Of a DNA stretch of 43,507 nucleotides, positions 6,450 to 15,458 are shown in pieces. The translations under genes and the position numbers were made by a program. Under the pieces are notes generated by a model. That model searched no databases. It was not told the DNA's origin and was given only the letters and a program-made list of their open reading frames with translations. The DNA lies in assembly GCA_944386975.1 (NCBI GenBank), contig CALXDC010000021.1:1-43507 (forward strand), read 5' to 3'. This DNA comes from an uncultured Oscillospiraceae bacterium (GTDB lineage Bacteria > Bacillota > Clostridia > Oscillospirales > Oscillospiraceae). Numbering within the stretch: the first letter of the stretch is position 1; the number at the start of each line of letters is the position of its first letter.

Positions 6450-9400
6450 ATGCGTTTTGCTCGCAAACGCCTGGGAGCGGCGGTCCTTTGCGCAGCACTG
6501 CTTCTGACGCTTCTGCCTGCCCGTATTTCGGCAGAGGAGACGGTACCTTATCTGGATGAAAGCGGTCAGGTGCAGACACAGGCCGATGTGACGGAAGTGA
6601 CGTCAGGCGATACGGCCTGGAGTGACGGTTGGTATGTGATTCACGACGATGTGTGGATCGACGACCGGATTACGGTCACCGGCGAGGTTTCTTTGATCCT
6701 GGCGGATGCATGTAATTTGCATATCTACGGGGGAATTCGTGTCGGTGACGGCAGCAGTCTGACCATTTACGGGCAGGAGGCCGGTACCGGCGGAGTTTTG
6801 GCGGAGTCAGAAAATTCCGGCATTGCCGCAATTGGCGGCAACGCCGGTGAAGACGGAGGCACCATTGCCATCCATGGAGGAAGGGTAACTGCTGATAACA
6901 TGGGAATGGGGTTTGGCGAGTCTGCCGGCGCCGCAGCAGGGATCGGCGGCGGAGCCGGTGGAGACGGCGGAACCATTACCATCACCGGCGGGACGATTCG
7001 CGCCACCGGCGGCCGCAACTATGAGCAGGGTGCCCAGGGCGCCGGGATCGGCGGCGGCAGCAACGGCGGCAGCGGGAGGATCACCATCACCGGCGGGATG
7101 ATCTCCGCGTATGGCTATGGAATCGGCTGCGGCAGCAGCGGAACAGGAGGAACCGTATCCATTACCGGCGGATATTTCTCCCAGGGAGATTTGATGCAGA
7201 ATACAGTCTGCGGCGCGGCCGTTGCGGAGGGCCTGTTTGTGAGCCTTCAGATGGTAGAGGGCCAAGCCTGGTACTGGGTGACTGATCGGGTAGGGGAGCT
7301 GTTCGTTTCCGGGGGAACCGCCGGGACGGACTATACCAGAGAAAACGGCGTTCTGACGATTCTGTCCGGTACTCCTTTGACAATTTCCGGCAGCGGATGG
7401 ACCGCCAAGGAGCGGATTGTGGTCGGCAGCGGCGTGTCCGCCTCTCTGACCCTGGAAGATGTGGATCTCTTTACGGAGTCCGCACCTCTTGAAATACCTG
7501 CCGGCAGTATGCTGGAGCTTACGCTGGCCGGAGAGAATCAGTTCAGCGCTTCCAGAGGGGCGGGAGTTTTGAATCAAGGGGAGCTGACCATCCGGGGCGA
7601 CGGCGCTCTGAAGGCGCAGGGCTCCTATTCCAAGGCCGGGATGGAAACCGCCGCGGGGACGCTGACCATCAACGGCGGCACGATTACTGCGGCCGGAGGC
7701 AATGGCGGCGCCGGAATCGGCGGCAGTTCCGGACAGAGCGGCGGGACCATTATGATCAATAACGGTGAGGTTATCGCTACCACCGGTACGTCCAGCCGCG
7801 CCGCCGGAGTCGGCGGCGGGGAAGGATCGGGGATTACCTCCGGCGGCAGCGGCGGGAATATTACCATCAACGGCGGCACCGTAACCGCAGTCGGCGGATA
7901 CTGGGGCGCCGGAATCGGCGGCGGCGGCGCGCTGGGAGATTGGTACGGCACCACCAGCGGCAGCGGCGGAAAGATTACCATTACCGGCGGCATTGTAACC
8001 GCGACAGGCGATTTGGGCGCCGGAATCGGCGGCAGCTGCGGTACCTACCAGGGACGCGGCGGCAACAGCGGTGACATTCAGATCACCGGCGGCGTCGTCA
8101 CGGCGACCAGCAACAGAGGCGCCGGAATCGGCGGCGGCGGCGGAACCGAAGCAGGCAGCGCGGGCAAAGGCGACACCATCACCATCAGCGGCGGCGTGGT
8201 TGTAGCTTCCAGCGCCGTAGGGGCCGGGATCGGCGGCGGCGGAGACGGTCATCAGCAGGGCGGCGCCGGCGGCGCCATTGTCATCAGCGGCGGCACCGTG
8301 ACCGCCAAGAGTGACGGCGAGGGCCTGGGCATCGGCGGCGGTCCGAATGCAGACAGCGGTACCTTTTCTACCGGAGAAAGGGGCAGCGGAGTCATTCTTG
8401 CCACTGCCATCGGCGACCAGTCCGAAAAAGACAATTGGAGCGGTATGTTCTTTGAAGGAGATACCGACGGTACGATCTATGGGACCGCAGTGACGCCCAC
8501 CGATGATTTCACAATTCCGGAGGATACCAATCTGGTCATCGGACCGGACCAGGAGGTGGTCATTCCGGCGGGTGTTACGGTCACTATTCTGGGAACCGCT
8601 GCAGGTGATATGACGCTGGAGAGCGGAGCAGGGGTCCAGATCGGAAACGGGCCCAAGGTCCAGGTGGGCGCCGGCGGCGGCACCGTTGTGTCCGGCCCGG
8701 CGGTGGCTCTGCCCGGCGGCGGCTCCGCTGCCATGACAGACGGGCAGGGCGGCGTCATCACAGTGACCATGCCGGAAAGCGGCGGTACGATTGCACCGGA
8801 CGACGCCGGCCGTCTGACGCTGCCTGCCGGTTCCACGATCCAGACCGCCAACGGTCCGGCGATCACTGTGAGCGGTGAGAACGCCGCGGTGACGCCGGAC
8901 GGGGCGGTGCAGGTCCCCGGCGGCGGCTCTGTCATTGTCACGTCCGGCCAGGGCAGTACTACAACGGTAACCCTGCCGGCGGAGGGTGGCGTTATTGTCC
9001 CCGAGGCGGAGGGAAATCTCCGCCTGCCCGGCGGCTCGGCTGTGCAGACCAACGGCGGACAGACCGTCACCATGCCGGAAAGCGGCGGGATTCTCCAGCC
9101 GGACGGCGAGCTCCGCTACATGGTGACCGTCCGCTTTGACAGCCAGGGCGGTTCTTCCGTTGCAAGCAAGGAGGTCACCGTCGGCACGCTGATCGACCAG
9201 CCGGAGGAGCCCACCCGGGACGGCTATACCTTTACGGGCTGGTATCAGGATGCGGAGTGCACCAAAGCCTGGGATTTTGCTGCGATGCCGGCTGCAGAGG
9301 ACCTCACCCTCTATGCCGGTTGGAAAGCAATTTCTTCCGGGGGCGGCGGCTCCGGCTGGGGGACGATTCCTTCCGGCACCCAGCTGCCGCAGACCAATCC

Positions 9401-9917
9401 CTTTGAGGATGTGGCCAGGACGGATTACTACTATGACGCCGTGCTGTGGGCGGTGGAGCAGGAGATTACCGAAGGACTGACGGAAACAGCCTTTGGGCCG
9501 GACCGGGTCTGCACCCGGGCGCAGGTGGTGACGTTCCTGTGGCGCGCCGCAGGCTCCCCCAAGGCGGACGGCGCGGCCAATCCCTTCACCGATGTGTCCC
9601 CGGACGCCTACTACTATGATGCGGTGCTGTGGGCTGCGGAGAAGGGGATCACCGGCGGCACCGCTGCCGGTACCTTCAGCCCCAATTCCGCAGTTACCCG
9701 TGGGCAGACGGTGACCTTCCTGTACCGGGCGGCGGGCTCTCCCACGGTTTCCGGCAGCAGCTTTGCGGATGTGGCGGCAGACGCCTACTATACAGATGCG
9801 GTTGCCTGGGCGGCACAGGAGGACATCACCCCCGGTACCACGGCGGAGACCTTCAGCCCCGACCAGGCCTGCACCCGGGCGCAGATCGTCACCTTCCTTT
9901 ATCGCGACCGGGCATGA
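6450..9917 (+). CDS. Large secreted Gly-rich repeat protein with InlB-type repeat and three SLH domains
   Basis: 1,155 aa. Residues 1-28 are a signal peptide ending near ISA. Two Gly-rich blocks (about 114-245 and 404-637) repeat a unit of 25-40 residues built from TITITGGTVTATGG followed by GAGIGGG, as expected for a right-handed beta-helix. A third block (~690-890) has shorter repeats (VTMPESGGTI, LPAGSTIQT, VPGGGSVIV). Residues ~890-961 form one Listeria-Bacteroides (InlB_B) repeat with GYTFTGWYQDAECTKAWDF. Three SLH repeats (~984, ~1044 and ~1103 onward) end the protein. It should be exported and held on the wall polysaccharide through SLH. An adhesin or shell-like role is plausible; no catalytic motif is visible. 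Confidence 0.85.
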   Translation: MRFARKRLGAAVLCAALLLTLLPARISAEETVPYLDESGQVQTQADVTEVTSGDTAWSDGWYVIHDDVWIDDRITVTGEVSLILADACNLHIYGGIRVGDGSSLTIYGQEAGTGGVLAESENSGIAAIGGNAGEDGGTIAIHGGRVTADNMGMGFGESAGAAAGIGGGAGGDGGTITITGGTIRATGGRNYEQGAQGAGIGGGSNGGSGRITITGGMISAYGYGIGCGSSGTGGTVSITGGYFSQGDLMQNTVCGAAVAEGLFVSLQMVEGQAWYWVTDRVGELFVSGGTAGTDYTRENGVLTILSGTPLTISGSGWTAKERIVVGSGVSASLTLEDVDLFTESAPLEIPAGSMLELTLAGENQFSASRGAGVLNQGELTIRGDGALKAQGSYSKAGMETAAGTLTINGGTITAAGGNGGAGIGGSSGQSGGTIMINNGEVIATTGTSSRAAGVGGGEGSGITSGGSGGNITINGGTVTAVGGYWGAGIGGGGALGDWYGTTSGSGGKITITGGIVTATGDLGAGIGGSCGTYQGRGGNSGDIQITGGVVTATSNRGAGIGGGGGTEAGSAGKGDTITISGGVVVASSAVGAGIGGGGDGHQQGGAGGAIVISGGTVTAKSDGEGLGIGGGPNADSGTFSTGERGSGVILATAIGDQSEKDNWSGMFFEGDTDGTIYGTAVTPTDDFTIPEDTNLVIGPDQEVVIPAGVTVTILGTAAGDMTLESGAGVQIGNGPKVQVGAGGGTVVSGPAVALPGGGSAAMTDGQGGVITVTMPESGGTIAPDDAGRLTLPAGSTIQTANGPAITVSGENAAVTPDGAVQVPGGGSVIVTSGQGSTTTVTLPAEGGVIVPEAEGNLRLPGGSAVQTNGGQTVTMPESGGILQPDGELRYMVTVRFDSQGGSSVASKEVTVGTLIDQPEEPTRDGYTFTGWYQDAECTKAWDFAAMPAAEDLTLYAGWKAISSGGGGSGWGTIPSGTQLPQTNPFEDVARTDYYYDAVLWAVEQEITEGLTETAFGPDRVCTRAQVVTFLWRAAGSPKADGAANPFTDVSPDAYYYDAVLWAAEKGITGGTAAGTFSPNSAVTRGQTVTFLYRAAGSPTVSGSSFADVAADAYYTDAVAWAAQEDITPGTTAETFSPDQACTRAQIVTFLYRDRA
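6790..7180 (+). repeat. In-frame Gly-rich coding repeats, block 1
   Basis: Several degenerate coding repeats of about 75-120 bases, each giving a TITITGG-type strand followed by GAGIGGG-type turns. They lie inside the 6450-9917 gene and make it prone to slippage and assembly collapse. Confidence 0.7.
7650..8360 (+). repeat. In-frame Gly-rich coding repeats, block 2
   Basis: About seven further copies of the same unit, more regular than in block 1, with recurring 'ggcgccggaatcggcggc' sequence. They encode stacked beta-helix coils separated by variable loops (for example GDWYGTTSGSGG). Confidence 0.75.
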
Positions 9918-10030
9918 ACGGACGGAAGCTGACGCAGGCGGCGGGTTCCCCTACGGAATTCTGCGCGGTTATTCTGCCATAAAGCCGGATGTTCCAAGCC
10001 CGTCCGGCGACGGCTGTGAGCACACAATAA

Positions 10031-10072
10031 AAGATGGGCCGCGGAAACGAATGTTCCGCGGCCCATCTTTTT
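10031..10072. terminator. Bidirectional terminator between the surface protein and PTS genes
   Basis: A 16-bp perfect stem (10031-10046 with 10054-10069) and a 7-base loop, with A-rich and T-rich flanks on the two sides. It lies between convergent genes ending at 9917 and 10173 and can serve both. Confidence 0.85.
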
Positions 10073-10172
10073 GTTCGGTATCGGAGCCGTCAGCCTGCAT
10101 GGGGCAAATCAACACGGCTGACTGTTGTTCTATGTCTGCGGACAGGTCTTGCAGTCTCCTGCGGGAGAGGGC

Positions 10173-11237
10173 TCAGCCCTCGCTGCCGCTGCACTCCTGC
10201 ATGGAAAGCGGGAGGTCCGCCATATGGATGGACACATGCGCCCGTTCGCTGGGGAGACGGCGGAAAATCTCCGCCACCACCACGCCGCCGACCAGTCCCC
10301 CTGCCAGGGAGAGGACGATGGCCAGGCAGACCTTCAGAGGATCGTTGAAGGCGAAGGGGGCCAGCAGGCCGGGGATGGTGGAGGCGGTGCCGGGGGCGTT
10401 GTTGACGATGCCCAGCGCCGCCGCCGCGATGCCGGCCAGACCGCCGCCCAGGAAGGAGCCGCTATAGACCGGCAGGGGATGGGAGGTGACGATAACCGCC
10501 TGGGTCAGGGGCTCCAGAACCACCGCGATGGCGTTGCTGGTGTTGCCGTAGCCCATGCGCTTGAAGACCACGCCGTTGGAGATGGCGCCGCCCACGCAGG
10601 CGATGGCCGCGATGCCCATGGGAAGGCCCGTGAGCCCCAGCATGGCGGTGAGAGCCATGGAGCTGAGGGGAGAGGTGCAGACGATCTTCATAAGGCCGCC
10701 CAGCAGGAAGCCCATGATGATGGGCTGCTGCTCCGCCGCCACGGTGATGGCGCCGCCGATCTGCTCCAGGACGGAGGAGACGACGGGGTTCACCAGGAAG
10801 GCCACCAGATAAGCCGTCGGAGCGGCCACCAGGGCGCCGGCGATGATGTTGACGCCCTCGGGGAGCTTCTTTTCCATGAGAGGAGCCAGGAAGGCCACCA
10901 CATAGCCGGCCAGGAAACCGGGTAGAATGCCGAAGCTGCCCACCGCCAGACCGGCGGAAACCGCCAGCACCGGGTTAACGCCCATGTTGATGGGTACCAG
11001 GATGGCGGCGGCCACGCCGCCGAGGCTGCCTGCATTGTTGCCTACCTCCAGGAAGAAGGGGATGGACAGGGCGTTGCCCAGGATGTATTTATGGATGGCC
11101 TCCACCAGGAAGCTGGCAATGGCCGCGTCTGCCATGCCGGACATGGCCAGCTGCCCTTTGGGCATTTTCAGGCTGAACAGAGAAAACACCAATAAGACCA
11201 CGAGTAAAAGACCAAGACCGGTAAACAGTTCCATCAT
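10173..11237 (-). CDS. PTS EIIC-type membrane permease (PTS_EIIC_2 family)
   Basis: 354 aa from the first ATG of an ATG-ATG pair (11235-11237), chosen because AAAGGAGTG lies nine bases upstream; a longer reading to 11282 lacks such a site. The protein is almost entirely hydrophobic with about nine or ten membrane spans and Gly-rich loops (LEVGNNAGSLGGVAAAI, SGSFLGGGLAGIAAAALGI, AFNDPLK), as in stand-alone EIIC_2 proteins. It would move a sugar or similar solute, but no EIIA or EIIB partner is encoded nearby and the substrate cannot be read. It is transcribed away from the kinase/regulator pair, which may control it. Confidence 0.75.
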   Translation of the reverse strand: MMELFTGLGLLLVVLLVFSLFSLKMPKGQLAMSGMADAAIASFLVEAIHKYILGNALSIPFFLEVGNNAGSLGGVAAAILVPINMGVNPVLAVSAGLAVGSFGILPGFLAGYVVAFLAPLMEKKLPEGVNIIAGALVAAPTAYLVAFLVNPVVSSVLEQIGGAITVAAEQQPIIMGFLLGGLMKIVCTSPLSSMALTAMLGLTGLPMGIAAIACVGGAISNGVVFKRMGYGNTSNAIAVVLEPLTQAVIVTSHPLPVYSGSFLGGGLAGIAAAALGIVNNAPGTASTIPGLLAPFAFNDPLKVCLAIVLSLAGGLVGGVVVAEIFRRLPSERAHVSIHMADLPLSMQECSGSEG

Positions 11238-11262
11238 TGCAGCGGTCACTCCTTTCAGACTT

Positions 11263-11280
11263 GTTGTGGTAATGTACAAC
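11263..11280. promoter_or_regulatory. Short inverted repeat upstream of the PTS gene
   Basis: GTTGT (11263-11267) and ACAAC (11276-11280) flank an 8-base centre just upstream of the PTS ribosome-binding site. This size and symmetry would fit a dimeric regulator, but the repeat is short and could be chance. Confidence 0.25.
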
Positions 11281-11523
11281 ACTACTATGAGGGAGGACCT
11301 TCAGATTCATTCATTTTGCTACAGATCCTCGGGAGATTTTCAAAAAATTCAGCGGTTTCACAAGCTGGGCCGGCTGGAATTTGTCAAGAAAGCACAAGAA
11401 TCCCCGCCCGGCGAGACAGAGAGCGGGCGTTTGCACCCCCTTCCCATCCGCGGAGAGCCCGGCAGCGGCGGCGGCCTGGGAACCATTCTGCCGCCCTTTT
11501 ATCCCCTTTCGGCAAAGAAAAGT

Positions 11524-11552
11524 TTGCCAAGAGAAACAGAATCCGCTATACT
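11524..11552 (+). promoter_or_regulatory. Promoter of the histidine kinase/response regulator pair
   Basis: TTGCCA (11524-11529), a 17-base spacer and TATACT (11547-11552), about 50 bases before ATG 11603. The roughly 240 bases between this and the PTS gene hold no gene that I can support. Confidence 0.55.
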
Positions 11553-11602
11553 GAAAAAAGAAGAGCGCTGCGGAAGCGGCGCGGAGAGGATGGGGAGAGA
11601 GG

Positions 11603-12868
11603 ATGGAGAGAGAAACAATCCGCCGCACGGCCCTCAGCGCCCTTTTGATGATTGCCGCCGCCCAGTTCAGCCTCAACCTCTTCCGCAGCCAGCTTCTGAT
11701 CTCCATTGCCGTGGTTCTGATGCCCTTTTTCGTCATGATCTGGGAGCGCTATCCGGTGATTCCGGCGGCCCTGCTGGCGGGGGTGGGCAACTTCGCCCTG
11801 CGGGTGCTTATCGGCTGGCTGGGCACCGGCGTGCTGGACGGCAGCGGGCTGTGGCAGGAGATGGTGTTCTACCTGGTGTACGGCCTGCTGTTTTACCTCC
11901 TCTGCCGGAAAACGGCGTGGTCCTTTGCCGGATGGCGGCAGCTTCTGCCCCTGGTGGCCATCGACTATGGCTCCAATCTGGCGGAGCTGGCCTGTCGGGG
12001 CCAGGGGCTTCTCTCCCTCCAGATGCACGCGGGGCTGCTGGCGGTGGCCCTGCTGCGCACGGCTTTGGTGGCCAGTTTGTGGCTGGTGCTGCGCTCCCAG
12101 CGCCTGACGCTGCTCCGGCAGGAGCACGCGGAGCGGTACCGCCAGCTGATATTGCTGATCTCCCGCCTGAAGGGGGAGATCATCTGGATGCAGAAGACCT
12201 CCGCCATGATGGAGGATACCATGAACACCGCCTACAAGCTCTATACCCGGCTCCAGGCCCAGGGCGTCTCCGACTGCGTGCAGGCCCTCTCCATCAGCAA
12301 GGATATTCATGAGATCAAAAAGGAGTATCAGCTGGTGATCCGGGGGCTCTCCGAGGCCATGGAGGAGGACATGGAGGAGGAGACTGTCGAGTTCCGGCAG
12401 CTGTGGCAGATTCTCTTTGAGGCGGAGCAGACCAACGCCAGGCACGCCGGAATCCAGGTGGAGTGGGAGGTGGACATCGCCACCGACTTCCAGACGGACA
12501 AGCCCTATCAGCTCCTCTCCATTCTCCGAAACCTCCTCGACAACGCCGTCGAGGCGGCCTCCGGCGGCCGCATCCGCATCGCCTTTTCCGCCCGGCGGCA
12601 GGAGGGTATGGAGCTGTTTACCGTCACCAACTGGGGCAAGCCCATCTCCCGGGAGATGCTTCCCCATATTTTTGATCCGGGCTTTTCCACCAAGGTGGAT
12701 TACACCACAGGCCGGGTGGGGCGGGGGATCGGCCTCTGCCTCGTGCGGGATCTGACGGAGCAGGAGTTTCTCGGCTCCCTCCGCGTGGACTCCGGGGATG
12801 ACCGGACCTCCTTTACGGTCTCCATCCCCACGACTTCTCTGGAGGTGTCCTCATGCGATTCTATCTGA
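11603..12868 (+). CDS. Sensor histidine kinase, GlnK (YcbA)-like
   Basis: 421 aa. Residues ~10-165 are hydrophobic with several membrane spans and little extracellular loop, so sensing is probably within or close to the membrane. A helical linker leads to the phospho-acceptor motif ISKDIHEIKKEY, with His236. The GHKL ATPase domain follows: N-box LRNLLDNAVEA, FDPGFSTK and the G-box GRGIGLCLV. The HEIKK acceptor and the adjacent YcbB-domain regulator place it with the B. subtilis GlnK (YcbA) group, which responds to glutamine. The ligand here is unknown. Its end overlaps the start of the response regulator by 16 bases. Confidence 0.8.
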   Translation: MERETIRRTALSALLMIAAAQFSLNLFRSQLLISIAVVLMPFFVMIWERYPVIPAALLAGVGNFALRVLIGWLGTGVLDGSGLWQEMVFYLVYGLLFYLLCRKTAWSFAGWRQLLPLVAIDYGSNLAELACRGQGLLSLQMHAGLLAVALLRTALVASLWLVLRSQRLTLLRQEHAERYRQLILLISRLKGEIIWMQKTSAMMEDTMNTAYKLYTRLQAQGVSDCVQALSISKDIHEIKKEYQLVIRGLSEAMEEDMEEETVEFRQLWQILFEAEQTNARHAGIQVEWEVDIATDFQTDKPYQLLSILRNLLDNAVEAASGGRIRIAFSARRQEGMELFTVTNWGKPISREMLPHIFDPGFSTKVDYTTGRVGRGIGLCLVRDLTEQEFLGSLRVDSGDDRTSFTVSIPTTSLEVSSCDSI

Positions 12869-13728
12869 TTGACGACAGCCCCAATGTGATCAATATTCTG
12901 AAAATCATCATTCATGAGCGGGAGTTGGGGCAGGTCTGCGGCAGCGCGGAGAGCGCCGCCGACGCGCTGGAGGACCTGCCCATCCTCCAGCCGGATCTGG
13001 TGGTGGTGGACCTGCTGATGCCGGAGATGGACGGGATCACCTTCGTGCAGAAGGCCAAGGCCATTCTGCCGGACGCCGCGTACATCATGCTCTCCCAGGT
13101 GACCGCCAAGGAGATGGTGGCCGCGGCCTACAACAGCGGCATCGAGTTTTTCCTCAACAAGCCCATCAACAGCATCGAGGTGGAGAGCGTGATCCGCCGG
13201 GTCTGTCAGTCCCTCTCCATGCAGAAGACCCTCTCCCAGGTCCACACCCTGGTGCAGGGGCTGCCCCAGACCAATGTGCCCCCTCCGTCCTCCGGCCCAG
13301 ACGGCGGCTCCGCCCGCCCGGAGGGGACCGCGGCCATCCGCCAGCGCACGGAGAACCTGCTGCGGTGCATCGGAATCCTGGGCATCTCCGGCAGCCGGGA
13401 CATTGTGGAGCTGGTCTGCTATCTCTCGGAGCACCCGGAGGCCAAGGAGCGCTCCATCAGCGCCCTGTGCGGCCAGGTGGGAAACGCCAGGACCGTGGAG
13501 CAGCGCATCCGCCGGGCCGCCTTTGCGGGGCTGGCGAATCTGGCCAGTCTGGGGCTGGAGGACTACAACAACGAGATTTTCACGGAGTACGCCAACACCC
13601 TCTACCGCTTCGAGCAGGTGCGCAAGGAGATGAACTGCATCAGCGGGAAGAGCAGCGTCCACGGGAAGGTCCAGCTCAATCAGTTTCTCAGCGCGCTGGT
13701 CTCCTACAGTACGGGCGAGTACTATTGA
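12853..13728 (+). CDS. Response regulator with YcbB-type output domain, GlnL-like
   Basis: 291 aa, started by GGAGGTG inside the kinase gene. The receiver domain (1-125) has acidic residues D7 and D8, phospho-acceptor D53 in VVVDLLMPEMDG and K103 in FFLNKPI. A Pro/Ser-rich linker (~136-160) leads to the C-terminal domain (~165-291: QRTENLLRCIGILGISGSRDI, RTVEQRIRRAAFAGLANLASLGLEDY), which matches the YcbB DNA-binding domain of GlnL. In B. subtilis GlnL activates glutamine uptake and glutaminase genes. Here the only adjacent transport gene is the divergent PTS permease, so the regulon may differ. Confidence 0.8.
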   Translation: MRFYLIDDSPNVINILKIIIHERELGQVCGSAESAADALEDLPILQPDLVVVDLLMPEMDGITFVQKAKAILPDAAYIMLSQVTAKEMVAAAYNSGIEFFLNKPINSIEVESVIRRVCQSLSMQKTLSQVHTLVQGLPQTNVPPPSSGPDGGSARPEGTAAIRQRTENLLRCIGILGISGSRDIVELVCYLSEHPEAKERSISALCGQVGNARTVEQRIRRAAFAGLANLASLGLEDYNNEIFTEYANTLYRFEQVRKEMNCISGKSSVHGKVQLNQFLSALVSYSTGEYY

Positions 13729-13783
13729 CGGCCGGACCCCTCCTCCGGGGCCTGAAGGTCAGAATTGCAAAAAAATCAAGAAA

Positions 13784-13836
13784 AGAGGAGACCTCCCTCC
13801 CGCACCCCATTGGGGTGCAGAAGGGAGGTCTCCTCT
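13784..13836. terminator. Long hairpin terminator between response regulator and integrase
   Basis: A long interrupted stem pairs 13784-13798 with about 13822-13836, and 13802-13808 with 13812-13818. It lies between two convergent genes (13728 and 13892) and probably ends both transcripts. It also lies close to where the left end of the integrated element should be. Confidence 0.75.
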
Positions 13837-13891
13837 GTCTGCAGCGGGGGCGGCGGAGGAAGATGACGCGGCGGCGGCCGGAACCGCTATG

Positions 13892-15184
13892 CTATTTTCT
13901 CTGTTTCAGCAGGGCCTCCAGGGAGTCCGCCGCCCGGCGGTCGTTTTCCCGCAGGGCGTGGGTGTAGATGTCCATGGTGGTGGAGGTCTGGGCGTGGCCC
14001 AGCCGGGCCGAGACGGTCTTCACGTCCTGATGGGCGCTGATGAGCAGGGTGGCGGAGGTGTGCCGCAGGCCGTGAAAGGGAATCACGGGCAGCGGCGCGT
14101 CGGGGTGGAACCGGTTGTACTGTCCGATCAGCGTCTGGAGGGCGTGGTAGGGGGTGGAGTAGTGCATCATGCGGCCGTCCTCCTGGGTGAACAGCCAGTC
14201 CCCCGTGTCCTTCCAGTAGTCGCCCACCCGGGCCCGGTAGTCCGCCTGACTCCGGCGCAGGGCCTCCAGCCGCTCCGTTAGGGCGTGAGGAATGGTGATC
14301 ACGCGGCGGGAGGTCCGGGTCTTGGGGGCCTTGATGCGGACGCCGCCCTTGACCGGCGAGACTGCCCTGCTGACGGACACCGTGTCCTGATCGAAATCAA
14401 TATCCGCCCAGGTGAGGGCCAGAATCTCCCCCTTGCGCATGCCGGTGTACACAGCCAGTTCCAGCAGCACCTGCATCTGCAGCGGCGCCTCCCGGCAGCT
14501 GGCGTAAGGGGCCACCTGGTAGGGCTTCCCGGTGCCGTCGGTCCGGCGGTGGCCGGCGGTGGTCCAGGTGTGGGGCTGCCGGAGGAAGGCCAGGAAAGCG
14601 GTGGCCTGCTCCGGCGTGAAGAATTTCACCTGGTCAGCCGGGGAGGGCACGGAGGGGAGCTTTACCGCGCTGCAGGGATTACGCTCCAGGATCTCCCACT
14701 CTACGGCGGTGCGGAGCAGGGAGGAGAGGACCACGTGGGTCTTGTGGATGGAGGCGGAGCGGTAGCCGCCGGGCTTGCCGTCCCGCCTTGCGCCGTCTTG
14801 GGTGAGGGAGAGGTAGAACGCGTTGAGGTGGTGGGGCTTCAGCTCCGCCAGCTTCCGGTGGCCCAGAGCGGGTAGAATTTTCTCATCCAGCTCATAGCGG
14901 TACTTGTCCAGGGTGCCGGCCGCCAGATGCACCTGGGCGTACTCGGCCAGCCACCGCTCGGCAAACTCCTGGAGAGTGGTCCGCTCTCCGGCCAGGACCT
15001 GCCCGTTTTTCACCCGCTGTTCAAACGCAAAGGCAAAGGCCTGGACAGCCTTTTCCAGTTTTCTGGGGCTCAGGTCGGGGGGCGGCGTGAAGGTGGCGGT
15101 GCGGGTGAGCTTTTTGCCCCGGATATTGTAGCCGCAGGAGACGGTGACGCGGTAGCTGCCGCCCCGCTTTTGAATGCTTGCCAT
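13892..15184 (-). CDS. Tyrosine recombinase/integrase of the mobilisable element
   Basis: 430 aa, apparently complete. Residues 1-80 form an arm-binding-type domain (IQKRGGSYRVTVSCGYN...), ~85-185 the SAM-like core-binding domain (FAERWLAEYAQVHLAAGTLDKYRYEL) and ~230-425 the catalytic domain with Arg in YTGMRKGEILALTW, Lys in IKAPKTRTSRR, HGLRHTSAT, LGHAQ and Tyr in MDIYTHAL. The family integrates and excises conjugative or mobilisable elements. The gene lies at the left edge of a block with mobilisation genes, reading outward, as usual for such elements. A small HTH gene just upstream may be its excisionase. No attachment repeat could be identified. Confidence 0.9.
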   Translation of the reverse strand: MASIQKRGGSYRVTVSCGYNIRGKKLTRTATFTPPPDLSPRKLEKAVQAFAFAFEQRVKNGQVLAGERTTLQEFAERWLAEYAQVHLAAGTLDKYRYELDEKILPALGHRKLAELKPHHLNAFYLSLTQDGARRDGKPGGYRSASIHKTHVVLSSLLRTAVEWEILERNPCSAVKLPSVPSPADQVKFFTPEQATAFLAFLRQPHTWTTAGHRRTDGTGKPYQVAPYASCREAPLQMQVLLELAVYTGMRKGEILALTWADIDFDQDTVSVSRAVSPVKGGVRIKAPKTRTSRRVITIPHALTERLEALRRSQADYRARVGDYWKDTGDWLFTQEDGRMMHYSTPYHALQTLIGQYNRFHPDAPLPVIPFHGLRHTSATLLISAHQDVKTVSARLGHAQTSTTMDIYTHALRENDRRAADSLEALLKQRK

Positions 15185-15213
15185 AGAAAATCAGATCCTT
15201 TCTGAGAGAATGC

Positions 15214-15246
15214 CCGGCGCCGGAGCGGTATGCGCTCCGGCGCCGG
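15214..15246. terminator. Strong GC-rich hairpin between HTH gene and integrase
   Basis: A 14-bp perfect stem (15214-15227 with 15233-15246) with a 5-base loop, directly after the HTH stop codon on the minus strand. There is no T run, so it could be an attenuator, an RNA-stability element or a recombinase-related site instead of a simple terminator. Confidence 0.5.
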
Positions 15247-15251
15247 TCTGC

Positions 15252-15458
15252 TTACTGGGGCAGCGGGTCGCCGGTGAGGATGCGGACCGCGTTGGCGTAG
15301 GAGATGAGGGCCCGATTTCCGGTAAAGACAGCGGGCAGCAGCCCCTGCTTGACCCAGATGCGAAGGGCATACTCGCTGACGTGGAAGCCCTCCCGCACCA
15401 GACGGGTGTGGATCTGGGGGATGGTGCCCACTTCACAGACGGAATTGACAGAGATCAT
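15252..15458 (-). CDS. Small helix-turn-helix protein, possible excisionase/regulator
   Basis: 68 aa from ATG 15456-15458, which has AAAGGAGG eight bases upstream; longer in-frame readings lack this. The core QIHTRLVREGFHVSEYALRIWVKQGLLPAVFTGNRALISYANAVRIL resembles the winged-helix/MerR-type fold of small excisionases and element regulators (helix, turn, second helix, wing with Gly-Asn-Arg). Its place immediately upstream of the integrase on the same strand supports a part in excision. No experimental family name can be given. Confidence 0.6.
   Translation of the reverse strand: MISVNSVCEVGTIPQIHTRLVREGFHVSEYALRIWVKQGLLPAVFTGNRALISYANAVRILTGDPLPQ

Noticed and set aside
6807-8252. A 481-codon Ala/Gly-rich open frame on the minus strand of the surface protein
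   Set aside because: It mirrors the Gly-rich repeats of the plus-strand gene; no start signals and no independent features.
7650-8360. Regular repeats that could be taken for a CRISPR array
   Set aside because: Repeats are in frame, diverged, of unequal spacing and code for beta-helix coils; no conserved direct repeat with unique spacers and no cas gene.
11546-12667. A 373-codon minus-strand open frame opposite the histidine kinase
   Set aside because: Shadow of the GC-rich kinase gene, whose motifs are clear.
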